Below, piece after piece: positions 42,343 to 54,905 of a stretch of DNA of 64,000 nucleotides. The translations under genes were made by a program, and so were the position numbers. The stretch's first letter is position 1; the number at the start of each line of letters is the position of its first letter. The stretch is from Kondoa malvinella (Eukaryota > Basidiomycota > Agaricostilbomycetes > Agaricostilbales > Kondoaceae), in NCBI GenBank assembly GCA_039545315.1, contig BCIM01000007.1:79693-143692 (forward strand), written 5' to 3'. The notes beneath the pieces are model-generated. The model made no database searches. It worked only from the letters and a program-made list of their open reading frames with translations, and was not told where the DNA came from.

Positions 42343-43178
42343 CTAGACAAGCGACTTTTTCAAGCAAGCCTCAGTAGGGCCTATCCTCGTCAGTACTCTG
42401 CTAGACTCTCTCTTCTGATTTGCCTCGAAGCGTTCTTTCAATTCAAGACCGAAGATGTCAATAGCAGGATATTTCATGTTAATCATGCAGTGTCCGGTCA
42501 TACGTATTACAAAAAAAGAGTACACCAAAGCTTTTGACCCGATGTACCTACCTCTCAAAAGATTTGAGTTTGGTGAGGCTGATAAATCGTTCAATCGTCG
42601 GTCAACACCGATATGGGGCAGTTGAGACTTACAGCTCGTTTTCTGCAGCTCTAAGCACCTCTACGGCGTCATCGACCTTGTCCAGTTCCTTTAGTGTTTC
42701 AACTGTATCGACTCTGTTGTAGGTCAGGCAATGATACGCCAGACGCTTGCGTAGAGAACACACCGCGTACGGAGTTTTTTGACAACAGCGTCCTTCTCTC
42801 TCTGTTTGACTTTGCGTTCGTCCTTGACACATTGTAGTTCGCTTGCTACGGCTTGTCGCTTCTGTTGATCGATGATAGACACTATTGGTGACGTTATGTA
42901 AATACACTTTAGCGAATTTTCATGGACTCAGACCTACAGGCTGGATGCTTCAAATCAGAGGAACATCAGTATGTGCTCATAAGCGTGAAGGTAATGATCA
43001 GGCCTACTTTGGAAGGTGACTAGAGATACATACAACTCATCAAGTCAGATGGTTTATCGAGATCGATGGAAAGACAGACTGTTGGCTGCCCTTTGGCTGC
43101 TACACCAACGACGCTGCCGCTGCTCGACGAGTTAGGCAAGGAAGGTGTCCTTTCGTCGTATGGCCCGTAAACTCCCAT
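42343..43178 (-). CDS. hypothetical coiled-coil protein
   Basis: The most consistent model starts MGVYGPYDERTPSLPN (ATG 43178) with VCLSIDLDKPSDLMS. After an intron it enters a coiled coil: VSIIDQQKRQAVASELQ, KVKQREKDAVVKKL, then DTVETLKELDKVDDAVEVL and RAAENEL. A final exon reads KYPAIDIFGLELKERFEAN and ends LKKSLV (stop at 42343). The shape, a short N-terminus, a long coiled coil and a compact end, recalls small kinetochore subunits such as Spc24, but no diagnostic motif confirms it. A possible upstream frame (43411 onward) could be an extra first exon. Confidence 0.4.
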
Positions 43179-44516
43179 GCGAGATTCCTTTTTGTATTGC
43201 GAAGTGGTCAGTAAGAGGTTTGATTTCCTGTGCTATACACATGACAACGCACATTCATCTTCGGCTCTACAGAGAGACAAAGGAGGTAGGCGACCGAAAG
43301 TGAGAGCGAATTGAAGTCATCAAAGACATTCGCAGCATTTATGCGCAGTGAGGCGGACCGTGCAGGGGCGGGCTTGTGCTGTTCACGTATCGCTACTCCC
43401 ATCGGCGTCATTTCATCATGAAGTCAAAAGAACAACAGCCGCCGAAGTGCTAGAGGAATACTGCGCTGGTAGCATTGGTGAGGTCTGGAGCGCCTTTTGT
43501 TATTGTTTTGTTTCCATCGCGTCATCAACAATCACGTGATCTATCTGGGGATTGCGGCTTGTCGGATTAGCATTCAAGGCATACGCAGTTGCTACATAAG
43601 ATGTACGCGGATGCGTGTCTGCAAAAGGTCCAACGGACACCCGAAAGCCGTATCTAAGCTTTACCGCTGACAGTGAAGTCCCAGCTATGACAACTCGTCA
43701 GTCCAGCTTCTACAGACAGACGAGGAACATACCGATGATCTAATGTGCCCTTGGCAGTAGATTCCACAGATCCAGATAATCTAAAGCAGATTGCTCTGAA
43801 GCAGGATCTAGTGACTGGATCCCTTTGCCAGCTTCTAGCACGACGGGCAAAGGAGGTGTCAAGTTACAAAACTTGACCGGCTGTCAAGTTCTGCACGGTC
43901 CGGAGATAAGCCAAACCGGTAAATACTTCATCCGGTCGGATTTGTAATGCCATTCTGTGCAAATGCTTGTTTAAACGGCTTATGCGCTACTACTACATAT
44001 GCGATTCGTATGAAGAGCTTATCTTGACAAGAACAAACAGACAAACTTCTACTGCATGCCAGATGAAGGCAAGCGTTCTTTCCGTCCAGTAAGGAACTTC
44101 CAGATTGGTCACCTGCACGCAGTCTTACGGCACACATTACGCTGTTCCGGCCCAATCAACGTGGGCTCGGCACAGTCTTCTCTGTCAGGTATATGGTTAT
44201 GTTGTCTTTTGAACGTTGCTTTGTCTGCTTAGTGCTTAACCTTTCTTTGGTCCCGCTGCTTCATTCTCAGCAGCATTCGTCCTCCTTGCAGTGGTGTGCA
44301 GATCTGCAAAGTGCGACACCTGCTAAGTGATCAAACATGAAAAACAGGCGCTGAAGCATTTTGAGCTGTGTATTTGAAGATCGCTCAACATGCAGTAAAC
44401 TCATGTCTTGCTTCATACAACGATATCTGCTAGGCGCGCACGATACATGTATGATAATCCAATCCAACGCTGAAGCTACAACACCCATACCTGTGGGCTT
44501 AGGTTACATTGCGCCC
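43179..44516. other. gene-poor stretch
   Basis: About 1.3 kb. A minus-strand frame at 43411-43208 (MTPMGVAIREQHKPAP) may be a 5' exon of the coiled-coil gene. Near 43856-43895 the TGTCAAGTT word recurs twice. Nothing else recognised. Confidence 0.3.
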
Positions 44517-45360
44517 CTAATGAATGTTCGTACTGCAAGACAAATAGTCAGCACTGTAAACATACATACAGGCATGCCACTTACCAATCTTCGTCCACAT
44601 CGTGGAAGGATTCACCATCACTCAAAGTCATAAGGGATTCGCCATCTAAGGTTCAATCACGTAGTCAGCACTGATAGGATAGACACCATCAGACTGATTC
44701 GCATACCGCTTGTGTCAATCCGAGAAATGGATCCAGTGCGTCGGTAATCCGCACGACGGTGTGCGTGTTGAACGGCCGGACCTTCGTATGGCGGAGGCGC
44801 AACAGCGAGATTGTCGCTGCCTAAGTTCAAGCGACGCACAGCTCCATCCAGTGCAGTCACTTCATCATCAAGCAGACCTTGAGAAAGAGCTTCGCGTTCG
44901 AGCAAAGCTTGATATGGCCACAATTGGTGACTGATGCTAGTCGCCGGATCGTTTTGCCTGCGAGTTTCGTATTCGACGTATGCACCGATGAGGCGGACCC
45001 AATGTGCTTTGCCCATTTCCCTCTTGGCAATGGAGGGACTGGCTTGTCGAAGATCGCGGAACTTCTTGGCTGGATCTTTTGATCTTGCAGTTGGATGTTC
45101 ATTGATGACCATTTGCTGGTCTATACAAGTATCAGAGACACATTTGGTAGACTGCCATGCTCCACGGTACTTACTATTGGGCGGATGCGAAGTTGGCCTA
45201 TCGGCATTGAGAATGACGAATGCTGTGATTGATGCTGTTGATCAGTGGTAGCATACACTGGGTCCAAGCGTTGCGACTCACTTGTATAACGAAAAGCAGC
45301 TTTATCGCCTACTTGCTCGCGCCATTGTTGATAACCATGCTGATGCACTTCAGCGGTCAT
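44517..45360 (-). CDS. hypothetical protein, parent of the 59.0-kb fragment
   Basis: Exon 1 (ATG 45360) reads MTAEVHQHGYQQWREQVG, with exons following for FVILNADRPTSHPPN and then the main exon (about 45126 to 44705): KKFRDLRQASPSIAKREMG, HWVRLIGAYVEYETRRQ, SHQLWPYQALLEREALSQ, EVTALDGAVRRLNLGSD and AVAPPPYEGP. Two small 3' exons encode GESLMTLSDGESFHDVDED and CTNIH before TAG (44517-44519). All junctions keep phase. About 220 residues, mostly helical and charged. Family not recognised. A second copy of the main exon's first 360 bp lies at 59033-59395 on the opposite strand. Confidence 0.55.
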
Positions 45361-45880
45361 CAGAGCTTGGATATTGCGTTGATGCTTCGGAACGTCTTAC
45401 TACTCCAAGGGCCATGATCAGGGCCGATAAACGGTGCAGGCCCAAAGAAAGGGAAGCGCATTGTGCGGGAAATTCGAACAATCAGAAGGGACGGAAGAGG
45501 CTGTTTGAGCAAGCAGTACTACTTCGAAAAAAGAGTTTGGGCGCATTCAGAGGCTCGAGCATAGAGGTTCGTGTTTGGTCCAAACGCAAATGGATCAATT
45601 ATCTTGATCGAGAAATGGTGTTGCCATACTCGATGCGCGGGTAAAAGGAGTCTTGCCATATGAACAAACAGTCGCGGACAGTCTCACTCAATGGCAGGCT
45701 TATCCGGACACAACCAAACAACTTCTCTTTTGTTTGCCATGATGCTTGCCGGCTTCTGCGACTACGGCTCTAGCTTTTTGTTCGCTTTGACCTTCTGCTC
45801 TTCTGAGCACTGGCGTTTTCTTGTTTGGTTTTTACGAACGTTGTACTCCGTCAAGTTGCATCCTGCATTGTAAAGCAAAG
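45361..45880. other. divergent intergenic region
   Basis: About 520 bp between two divergently transcribed genes. Probably holds both promoters. No gene recognised. Confidence 0.35.
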
Positions 45881-47837
45881 ATGGCAACCTTACTGCCTCT
45901 GGAGACTCTTGACGAGTTTGCAAAGCGCATAACCGAAGCTGTGAGTCCTTTCGGGATCTTGTGCTTCATAAGATGCCCATACTGATCCCAAATCACCTAG
46001 GCGGCGACTAGATCGCGCCTGGAGATGAGTCAAATGCAAGGCCAATTCACAAGGGCCATGGACTTCAAAGATAAGGAAATCATTCGCCTTCGTGGAAGTC
46101 AATCACCATCTGCGAACCGAGCGGCCTCGCACTACAAGAATGGCTCAAATGCTGAACTTCTCATCGACAACTCGTCATCAGCACGGCTCTCTGCTCCAAC
46201 AGCTCAATCATTCATTGGATATGCAACTGCTTCGGACCTTACCGATCCATCACCTGCAACCGGCCCGTTATCAACTTCATCAATCTTGCCTCCGTCGCAA
46301 GTCGGTTCATCCTTGGTGAGAGTAATACCAATACGATCAAGCATCCATCGGTCTGGTGTCCCTTCCTCGACTCAACCTGCAGAACCGCCCAAAAGCCCAA
46401 CCGCTGGCTTGTGCTCCAATCCGTCCGAGCGTGCAGAGAAGACGAGCGGAGGCACAGAGGAGCCGGCGAAGGGCGAAGTGTTCAGGCCAGCAGCCCATGT
46501 CTATCGTATGATGAGAGCAGAGGCGCCAAAAGACAGCAGAGGATATCAAGTGAGTACTTGCTGATTCTTCTGCTACCATCGTTCAGCTCAACCCGTAACA
46601 AATTAGGCAGCAGCACGTGCGTGTATTCGTATGCTCTGGATGCTGTACGACAATTCACAGGCACCAACCGCGCCCTCGGACGATGTGGTCAATCGCTTTT
46701 ACACTCGATTTCCCTCGTCTAAAGCTGTTCAACGTTACAATAAGGGTCAGGACGACATTTACTCGATCGCCAGCGAAACAGTCGCCATGGGCTCTCACTA
46801 CCGCTTGCAAGGCGCGAGAAATGCAAAATCACTGATCTATGTGGATCACGTTGTCATCAAATACTTGCAGATGCTTGTGGCTCGTTACGGCCTGGAGCGC
46901 TTCAGTCCCAAACTCGACGAAAACGCCTACTCTGCCTACAACTCCGCCCATCGCCTAACTTTCTTAGCAGCGTTCGAACAAGCAGCTCGAGCTCACGCCT
47001 TTGCAGATCTTTCACCCGATCTGGATTATTTGGCAAGGATCAAATTTACTGTCAAGATCTACGATCATTTTGTTCATCATTATCAGTTCAGTATCTTTGA
47101 GCGGGAGCGCCTTCAGCCTGGAAGTATAGCAAAGGCTTTTGCTCAACAGAGCGTGTCAAAATCGGCATAGGGTGGGTATCCTACTCCACCTTTTATCCCA
47201 TTGCTGAAAGGTGCTGCAGCTGAAGCTCAGGCGACTGAAGTATATGAAAGACCATGGCTTTCCCAAACGGAAATTGGATATGTGCGTCACGAAGGCCATG
47301 TCTAGCGACGAACGTCTGCCGGACGGCACCTTTGAAGTTCACGATATGCCGTTAAGAAGTGATGAGATGTATATTTTGATGGAGGGTGTCGACAAAGCTA
47401 TCCAAGAGGAGCACACGTTGATCGGCCGGAGGGATCAATTTCGCATCCGCAGGCGCGTTGTCGATGCGAAGCCTTCGCCTTACAAAGCGCAACCACTCGG
47501 AATCGGCATTCAATATTATGAAGCAAAACAGTTCAACAGAGTCTCTCGCCCGCTCAAACAAAAGCTAGCCGAATATAAAGTCACCTTTCCTTCCGACACA
47601 TTGGAGCATGCCAATACGCACGACTCAGACAGGATGTCAGACAAGGAGTTCGAGCGTGTATACGGCCAAGCTCTTGAAATCTACGACTATTACGCATCCG
47701 ACGCAGATAATGAAGAAGAAGATGAAGACGGGGATGAAGAAATGCTTGGCAATGGAGATCTGGACATGGCGGAGAAAGATGTAGCAGAAACCGATTTGTC
47801 GGACGAAGAGGGGCAGCACATGGCCGTCGACAACTAG
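45881..47837 (+). CDS. hypothetical protein with acidic C-terminus
   Basis: Start reads MATLLPLETLDEFAKRI (ATG 45881). An intron leads to a short coiled segment (RSRLEMSQMQGQFTRAMDF) and a Ser/Pro/Thr-rich disordered region. A second intron (about 46551-46608) begins a folded helical domain: ARACIRMLWMLYDNSQAP, VVNRFYTRFPSSKAVQRYN, DDIYSIASETVAMGSHYRL, IKYLQMLVARYGLERFSP and FTVKIYDHFVHHYQFSI. A third intron, needed to skip a TAG at 47168-47170, leads to LQLKLRRLKYMKDHGFPKR and a Glu/Asp-rich tail (NEEEDEDGDEEML). About 560 residues. Not recognised. The position next to a CACTA-type transposase remnant leaves open that it is an element-encoded accessory protein, but no direct evidence shows this. 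Confidence 0.5.
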
Positions 47838-48224
47838 ATGATGAGAGACGGACCGGGCCACACTACGACGAAGCAGAAATCCAATAGGTCTACAGCAAGC
47901 ACTGTGTGGGGCAGACGGATGCACCGTTGTGTTTGTACTGCAAAGATGATAATGCCTATGTGGTATGGGTATCGGGGCATTTATCGTATTTATCTTGGTG
48001 ACTTGCTGCCTGTGCGCTATATGCTCGCGGGCTCCTTATTGCTCAGACCTCGCGTTTACAGAAGTTAGTCAACAGCAGAAAAGGCACCAATACCTTATAA
48101 GCACCGCTAAGGCTCTTTTGCAGGACCTACCGCCTTAGCAACTGCTTTATCTACGTAGCTGCCTGGAACTATTTTTATTGTGGATGAAGTGTACTGTAGA
48201 ATATATGTGTGTATATAACAGCGA

Positions 48225-50033
48225 TTACATTTGTCGCCAGCGATTCAGATCTGCTACTATGATAGTTTCGCTTTTTATCCCAAACGTTCCAGCAGGACGC
48301 ACGCGAGCTGCACCTTGACAGATAATATCGCAATCTTCCATTAACACGGATTCAGTGGTTTGCGCATAGTGTAATGACACAAAGAAAAAAGGATACCGCC
48401 TGCACCAGTTCATAGCCTGATCAGTGTCTGATAGGACCTTGAAGAATGCGACTTCGAGAAATACTCGTAGATGCCCATCTACCTCGATTTCCCAGATGGA
48501 TACGACTTTGGCAGGTTGTTTCTCTTTCCCACGGAGCAGCCAGACAATGCCATTGTTTGCATTGCGCTCTAATAGCGAGATGGTTCGACCGTTGTGCTGA
48601 CAAGTAAGCTTTTCATGACCAGTTCTTGTTAAGACAGCACACGACTGAGGGTAGGGAAGATTTGCGTAGTGTCGTATCTTGTTGTTTCGAGAGCGAGTCT
48701 TGTTGACCAGCTTCAGAATGCCATCGTATATTTCCTCCGGAATGTATTGGCCAATCCGATTGAAAGCTGCTCTTGCAGCACCGGAAAGTGGAATATTGGC
48801 TTGACATTCTATTACGATTGCTTTCGAAGGCGACAGCAGAGCCTTGATGGACTGTAAAAGAGGTGATACAGCAGACGAGGTTGATTGTAGATACGCTACT
48901 AAGCGACTTTTTCTGCACATCTGGCGTAAAGCGGTGAGATCGAATTGATCTATGAGTATTGATCAGCTCAGGTCATGTTCTAGCAGCGCCGTTCTTACAA
49001 ACTCGGTGGTTGGTTTTGATCTGTTGCAATTGTCCGATCATCCGCTCTCCAGGGAATTCGCTAAGACGCATGAGAGGTCCCCAGAAAGTCATCAACATGG
49101 GTAGATGCAGGGCATAATGGTGATTTGGACGCAGCCGCGATCTTGGAAACAATTCTGCCAAGGTTTTGTGATAGGACTTGTAAAGGTTGCCAAAGATCTT
49201 AGCAGCTCTTTCGCTAGTTGTATAGTTAAAGAGTATGTGAGTACATCCAGATAGGTCGTAGAAATTAGCAAGCAATTTCTGCGAGACTTTGTTGTTCTGT
49301 CGCAGCCACATCTCGGGAAGTGAGAAGCAAGCAGAATTGTAAAGAAGACAAGCCAGTTGTCGGCCTTCAATTTGCCATGTGACTTTTCTCCGAAGTTGGG
49401 TGGAGGTCGATCGATCCAGGAGGGTAGATAAGCTTCGCCTATAGCTGCGCGAATCTCTTCTAATTCACTTGGCATGAAGATGTTCGCGATCGGTTCTTCT
49501 TCCTTCTTCTTCTTCTTCTGGCTCTCTTGCGCAGCTGTAGACCTTGCCTCCTGGTTCTCCGACTCGGATTCGGCATCGGACGAATCTTGACTGCTTTCAG
49601 ATTGAACCGTATATGCTTCATCGAGATCATCCGCTTCCTCCTGTGGAACAGTTCCTGCCCGTATGACCCTGGCTCTGCGTTCCTCCAAGCTATTCAAATC
49701 GCTTGCAGCCTCTTCCAGCAGTTTGTGCACTTCCTGCTCCAAATCGTCATCGCTATCAAGGTACATGGGCACACTGTCGTCGGCAGTGGCAGGTTGAGGC
49801 GTGAAAAGATTGTCGTCATTCTTGGCTCTTGCTATATCGAGGCCCCACTTTCGACGCGCGTGATGTTGAAGAACGCCAATCAACCAATTGTGCATGATGC
49901 CAAGTACATTGCACATCTTATGATCACGATACGACAGCCTGTGCAGCTCGATCCATCGTCTTCCTGTTTTCTTGACATGTGCAGCTCGGCCTATTTCGGT
50001 AACGAGGGCTTCAAAGGCATTAGCGTCTCGCAA
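48225..50033 (-). mobile_element. CACTA/EnSpm-type (tnp2-like) transposase remnant
   Basis: The minus strand encodes the C-terminal two thirds of a basidiomycete tnp2-like transposase: RRWIELHRLSYRDHKMCNV, LGIMHNWLIGVLQHHARRK, an acidic linker, PSWIDRPPPNFGEKSHGKL, NWLVFFTILLASHFP, KLLANFYDLSGCTHILFNY, PRSRLRPNHHYALHLPML and MTFWGPLMRLSEFPGERMI. After a 48-nt intron it continues LTALRQMCRKSRLVAYLQS to WRQM (stop at 48225). The catalytic N-terminal part is missing, and one base is lost near 49318 between SHFP and EMWLRQ, breaking the frame. No terminal inverted repeats beginning CACTA were found nearby. A dead element. The superfamily call rests on remembered family patterns. Confidence 0.65.
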
Positions 50034-50863
50034 GATTGTGGTGGTGGTTTTTCAGGTGCAGACGGACGCATGCTGAACAGCTGGTCATGAGGTAATTGGC
50101 AGCATGGGCAAAATTGATTGTCAGCATGAGGATGCGCAGCCTTCGAGCTTCTGACCGCCGACGGCATCCGTGATAGCGGCTAGTAGTCGTATCCGGATCA
50201 TTCGGCCTGCTGGTGATCGCTTGGTTTGAATGTAACGCCGCCTTCGAAGGTCAAAAGGGTGTCCACAGCTGGCTTACAAGATGAGCCACAAGATGAGATC
50301 CGAATGTGCGCTGCGAAGATTGTGTGTGCAGGAAACCTGATCAGAGCGATATTACAGAGATGCCAACAATGTATCATACACCGACTGCCGACACGAATGC
50401 TGGCTGCCCATCATTCAAAGCAGTTGCCGGAAGTATTTCCGCTGCTTGTCACAACTCGTAATCGTCGCAAGAGTACTGGACAGCCTCGACCGGAAAGCAA
50501 ACGGATGCCGACCTTGAAATGCGTGGATGACTGATTTCGTTCCGTCCGCGACTTTCAGGACTCCTTGTCCCTCGGTAGATTCCTGAAAGATCGGCACTGT
50601 TGTAATAGATCTTTATCGGTAAGGTTCTTGTTGCGGTAAGCTTTTAGATTGCCGAACATGCGATAGACTGCCACAAATCTCGTCAGTCCAGCCGGTCGAA
50701 ATGTACGGCTGACACATTCAGTCGGAAATATCTTCACCGAGACTGTCTTCGTTTGCTTGCTTCCCATGATCAGACGTCATTTGCCGCAGCCATAAATATT
50801 CGAACAGCTGCATAAAGGAATGGTCACCAGCGGTAAGAGCTGAAGAGTAGAAGTTTACCATCT
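50034..50863. other. no gene recognised
   Basis: About 830 bp upstream of the transposase remnant. The missing transposase N-terminus is not here in any frame. Two short minus-strand frames (50767-50415) have no family features. Confidence 0.3.
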
Positions 50864-52230
50864 ATGCCTTTCGAGAACCGTTGCATCTCGCGTATATACT
50901 TCGTCAAGCTTTGCTTTCACAGGCTGATTGCTGAGGCAGATCGTTTACATCAAATTACACTTCCGGCCCTCTATCATACTCTGTACAGGAATCAATTGGA
51001 CTCGACTCGATTACAACAGACTCTTGATGATTTCCCCGAACGATCATTACTGGTGAAGAGTGTGACCTGGTGGTTGGTTCCAAAAATCCACACTGCGGGC
51101 GTCTGGACGCTAGAGGAAGCATTGGCGAATTATCGCCTTGGCTTGAAAAGACAGGTTGCAAACCTTGGCCGCCTACGCAACGTTCAAGAATAGAAATGCA
51201 CATTGGCCCAGGCAGATATGTCAGTGGCAGCTGGCGGACTTCTGCGCTAATCGCGAGACTGTTGACTGAAGAACAGCATCGTCAAATTGGACCAACTGGC
51301 GAAGAATTAACTACATTGCCATTCGCCGCCAACCTGTCCTCTGTTGTTATAAGGACTTACTGGCCATCGAACGTCGTCAATGTGGTCGCAGATGAGACTT
51401 ATGGTTACTTCCCATTATTTCGCTGGCTGGCGACTTTACCCAACATTCGTCATTGGCAAAGCGAAAACCTCCCGGCGGGTCTTTCTGCGCCTATCGAATC
51501 GGTAAATCTAGTCTCAGCATCGGTCGTGCGGACCTCCATCGCCAATTTTGACGGGAATCAACAACTATTCACTAGCAGGCAATGTCTGTTGAAGAAGTTA
51601 CACTTTGGCCAAGCATTGGGTCTTCGCAGCTTCCTGACACTGCTACCGAAAGGCGCCTTCCCATCCGTCACAGATCTGAATCTTTGGGGCTTGCGCGAAG
51701 ATGGTCCCTTCAACAATTGGGCAACACTCTCTTCGGTATTCCCCAACTGCCGCAACCTCAAAACCAAACATTGTCTCGATCTTGGGCGCACACCACAAGA
51801 CAACTATACGTTTTATGTTTCGACTGCCTTTGCCGATATACAGATGCCATACCTCGAAATGCTCGCCATCCTCCTGGAACCCCTGATCGATGATGATGAA
51901 GCATGGATACACAATACCCTACATCCAGCAACGATTCTACCCTTTCTGCGGAATCCTAAATTTCAGCGCGTCGCAAGATTGGATCTGAGCTACGCATTAT
52001 ACGATTACGATCAGGCACGACATCAGCTGCACGTCATCCGCTCGGACGAGTCGCAATCTAGCGATCATGACGACTTTGGTGCTCTCTTACCACTGGTCGC
52101 TGAGCAATTGACGAATACAATTTTAGATGATTGCAGAGATGGCCTCGAAGTGGTGCTACATGCTGTGAATCTGAGCGATTTTGCGTCAATCAGGCTTAAA
52201 GATGGCGAAGTATCGATTGATCAAGTGTGA
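50864..52230 (+). pseudogene. F-box/LRR-type protein gene interrupted by a 5-bp insertion
   Basis: The first part (ATG 50864) has an F-box-like segment, ADRLHQITLPALYHTLYRN, then LLVKSVTWWLVPKIHTAGV and VANLGRLRNVQE. A TAG follows at once (51191-51193). Skipping five bases (TAGAA) restores a smooth reading, MHIGPGRYVSGSWRTSALI, with leucine-rich repeats: LFRWLATLPNIRHWQSENL, LLKKLHFGQALGLRSFL, FPSVTDLNLWGLRE and FPNCRNLKTKHCLDL, to a TGA ending at 52230. The inserted bases look like a slip duplication of AGAA. No intron of suitable phase explains the break, so this is read as a disabled gene or a sequence error. Related in form to the gene at 53462-54905. Confidence 0.6.
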
Positions 52231-52846
52231 GGTCAAGGACAGAGGAAACGGGCGAACAGATGGACGCGACGTGGGATTGATGATACGGATAATCGATGCG
52301 TGTGTTGTTTGAACGGCGACAGTGAGGATGCCCTCCTGTGAGTTCGGTACTGCTTCTTTGTTGGCCGCACCAATATGCGATACCTTCACAGAGCATCCAA
52401 TTCCATTCGTTTGATGCGCATGATGGCGCGCCAAGGCGGCTTGTCTAAGCTTAAAGGTGTAGACGCGATCGAGTGAGAGCTGGAGGTTTGTGCCTGAGCA
52501 CGGCGAGGAGGCAGAGGCAGTCGTAGGTCGAGAATGGATGATCGACCTGCTGTTTTGCATTGGACCTGACGGGAGCTGCCTAGAAGCGTTGGAAATAATT
52601 AACAACCGATGACATACGTTTTTGGACAGTTTGGTGTGCTTGGATCAGTTCAGTAGGCTCCGGCCCCTTTTGTACATAGCGCGTGGTAATCAACTGAACC
52701 TGTCTCAAAAAAATGATTCCTGCCTTGGGCAAACATCGTCAATTGCAAGGATATAGACCTAGGATCGTTTAGCTTTGTATTACATTCCACGGTTTGTATA
52801 ACAAATGCGAATCCACTACCACAATGCTGAAATGATAGACTCAACG
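52231..52846. other. no gene recognised
   Basis: About 615 bp between convergent genes; open frames on the minus strand have no family features. Confidence 0.3.
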
Positions 52847-53264
52847 CTATCTCGCAGACCGCTTCTCCAACAGAGCTAGCTCAATGAGAGTCCGGCCTTC
52901 CTTGTATTTCTGCGACATTTCAGCTGCACTGACCTGGATGCCAATCTGGTTATGTCAATTCTCTGAGACCTCGGCAGAGATCGTACATAGTGCCAGCCTA
53001 ACGTAGTCGTGCACGTCGCGCAAGTAATTTCCTGGACGTAATGCAGTCCTGTAGTCATTTGTTGCTCTTCAATGCTGCCTCGTGTAATGCCTTGAACATT
53101 AGAGAAGAGAGAGGCCTTGCCAGTATTTCCTTGAAACTGGCTGACCCGACCTCTTCAAGATTCGGCTCAAGTCTCGAGAGGCTTAAAGACTGACCCCGGA
53201 TATTATAGTCGCTTCAGAGCCGCTGACGAGTACCGTCTTACAACTCGCGCACACAAAGGTCATA
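52847..53264 (-). CDS. Yippee-family zinc-binding protein
   Basis: Reads MTFVCASCKTVLVSGSEAT (CxxC pair one at residues 5 and 8). An intron of about 55 nt joins IIS to GFQGNTGKASLFSNVQGIT, then MTTGLHYVQEITCATC (second CxxC) and TTTLGWHY. A second intron joins to VSAAEMSQKYKEGRTLIEL, ending EKRSAR (TAG at 52847-52849). This is the full Yippee pattern: CxxC, FxGxTGxAxLF, TGLHxVxxIxCxxC, GWxY, SQKYKEG. The zinc-binding Yippee fold is shared with cereblon and Mis18; fungal roles are poorly known, though Moh1 of yeast is a member. The ATG at 53264 is chosen because it opens the domain; the frame stays open further 5', so extra residues are possible. Confidence 0.82.
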
Positions 53265-53461
53265 GCTATCTGGTGAATATCCTTGGAGATAGCTTCGTTG
53301 ATAAGGAGTAGGCTGTCGATGAGTGAGACGTAAATTTCAAATGCGGCTTTCGCATTAGGCTTGACCTTTGACGGTTTGGACAAAAACAGCGAGTTCGAAC
53401 GATAGCTCAGACCTTTCAAGCTGCAGTAGTCTAGCACGGCTCCTAGTCTTGGACCCGTCCA

Positions 53462-54905
53462 ATGGGAAACCTTGCAAACATCGTCAAGAGTGATGGGGAT
53501 TCATTGGACTTGACGCATCCCGAATGGCTAGCCCTATGTCTCGTTAGCAGTACGTCCTAATCTGTTGCATGTTTGCCAGCGTTGAAGGATGAATAAGAGC
53601 AACTGAGTAAAGCTGCAATCCCATATCTGTACAAGCGTCTCATTTCGGACCACCTGTTGCATCCAGCGCTCTTCAACACGCCTCGCACTTGTCTTCATGC
53701 ATTTCATGTGCAAGATGTCTCCTGGGACGTAAAATCTGTGGCTTTGCCATCCAGATCTGGCGCAGCAGCTCATCTAGGTTTCTCCGCATTGGAGGCTCGG
53801 GCCAGTATCCAAATACTTCAGCTCTGCCCCAACAACTCTACGTTACGGCTATCGCTTGGTGTTAAAGCAAAGCGGCTACAAAGGATCATCCAAACCTGGT
53901 GCAGGAACACGACGCTTTCGAAATCTTTGCGGCTATCGAAGCGGCTATAACCTTACTATCCTACAACACCTGCAGAAATTTACGCTGGACACCTTCCTCA
54001 ATATGCAGCAGACCTGTCCAGCTCGTCGACTTACTGAACAACTTCTGGATTGGTTCCTCTCGCACCTACCTTCTTTGGTCTACCTCAAAACGGTGCTGGG
54101 TCCAACGATCGCTCGGCTGTCGGCTGAGGCGAAGTGGACCCTGGAAAAGGTCCAGACTTTAGTCCTGACTCACTGCGGAGAAGGAGGGTCGTTGCGACAA
54201 GGTGCATCAGATTTGCACACATTATGTATAAGCGGAACAGATCCCCAGCAATTTTTCGATCACGCAGCAAGATGGCCTTCAGACAAGCTGACGAATCTAC
54301 ACCTTACCTCCATATCGCAAAATGGTTTGCCTACACATCAGCTACACCAGCTAGTCCCCAACCTTCACACTCTCACCTTATCCGGCCCCCTGCGGTCAGG
54401 TTCAAGACCTACTGATGGCTTGACAGCATACATCCTCGCTATGTTTGGAAACGCGCCTTGTCCACGTTTACAAAGCATCGCTATTTGCTGCACCCAATCT
54501 TTTAGTCAGGTTCTTCATCGACCTTTACCTCGGCCGCATACATACTTTCTGCTCTTCCTGGATAGAACACTTTTCCCACAACTACGACACTTACAAGTAG
54601 ATTTCACTTTGGGCAAGGTTGTCGACACAGCTCGAAGTTTGGGTCTGTCACCTTCAGCTCCCCTTTCGGAACAACGCGACGCTATTAGAGCAGCATTTAT
54701 GGATGATGTGGTCCGATTGGCCAAAAAGAGGTCAAAATCAGATTTGACGATTATGTTTACTTACACCGCTCATGGCGGCATTCAGCAACGGGTTGGAGTG
54801 GGAAGGTCGGCCGATGAGGTGACGACTAGCATTGGTCAGGGAAGGTACGATGGCTCGAATCAATTCCGAGGAACAGAAATTGAGGCGGTCGAAACGCAAA
54901 TTTAG
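53462..54905 (+). pseudogene. F-box/LRR-type protein gene with one frameshift
   Basis: Starts MGNLANIVKSDGDSLDLTH (ATG 53462), then EWLALCLVS. After an intron ending near 53611 it reads AAIPYLYKRLISDHLLHPA, an F-box-like region, and RTCLHAFHVQDVSWDVKSV. The frame ends after SLRLSKRL at a TAA near 53950. In the next frame the repeats continue without a gap: NLTILQHLQKFTLDTFL, LPSLVYLKTVLGPTIARL, KVQTLVLTHCGEGG, KLTNLHLTSISQNGLP, LHTLTLSGPLRSG and FPQLRHLQVDFTLGK, ending at TAG 54903-54905. Two bases (TA) seem lost at CGGCTATAAC. Same style as the 50864 gene, also with one lesion. Adaptor for SCF ubiquitin ligases by family. Confidence 0.62.

Noticed and set aside
44857..45102. Alternative 81-codon frame conserved in the 44.5-kb gene and its copy
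   Set aside because: Both frames stay open only because the copies are nearly identical; the other frame has correct splice phases and better protein composition.
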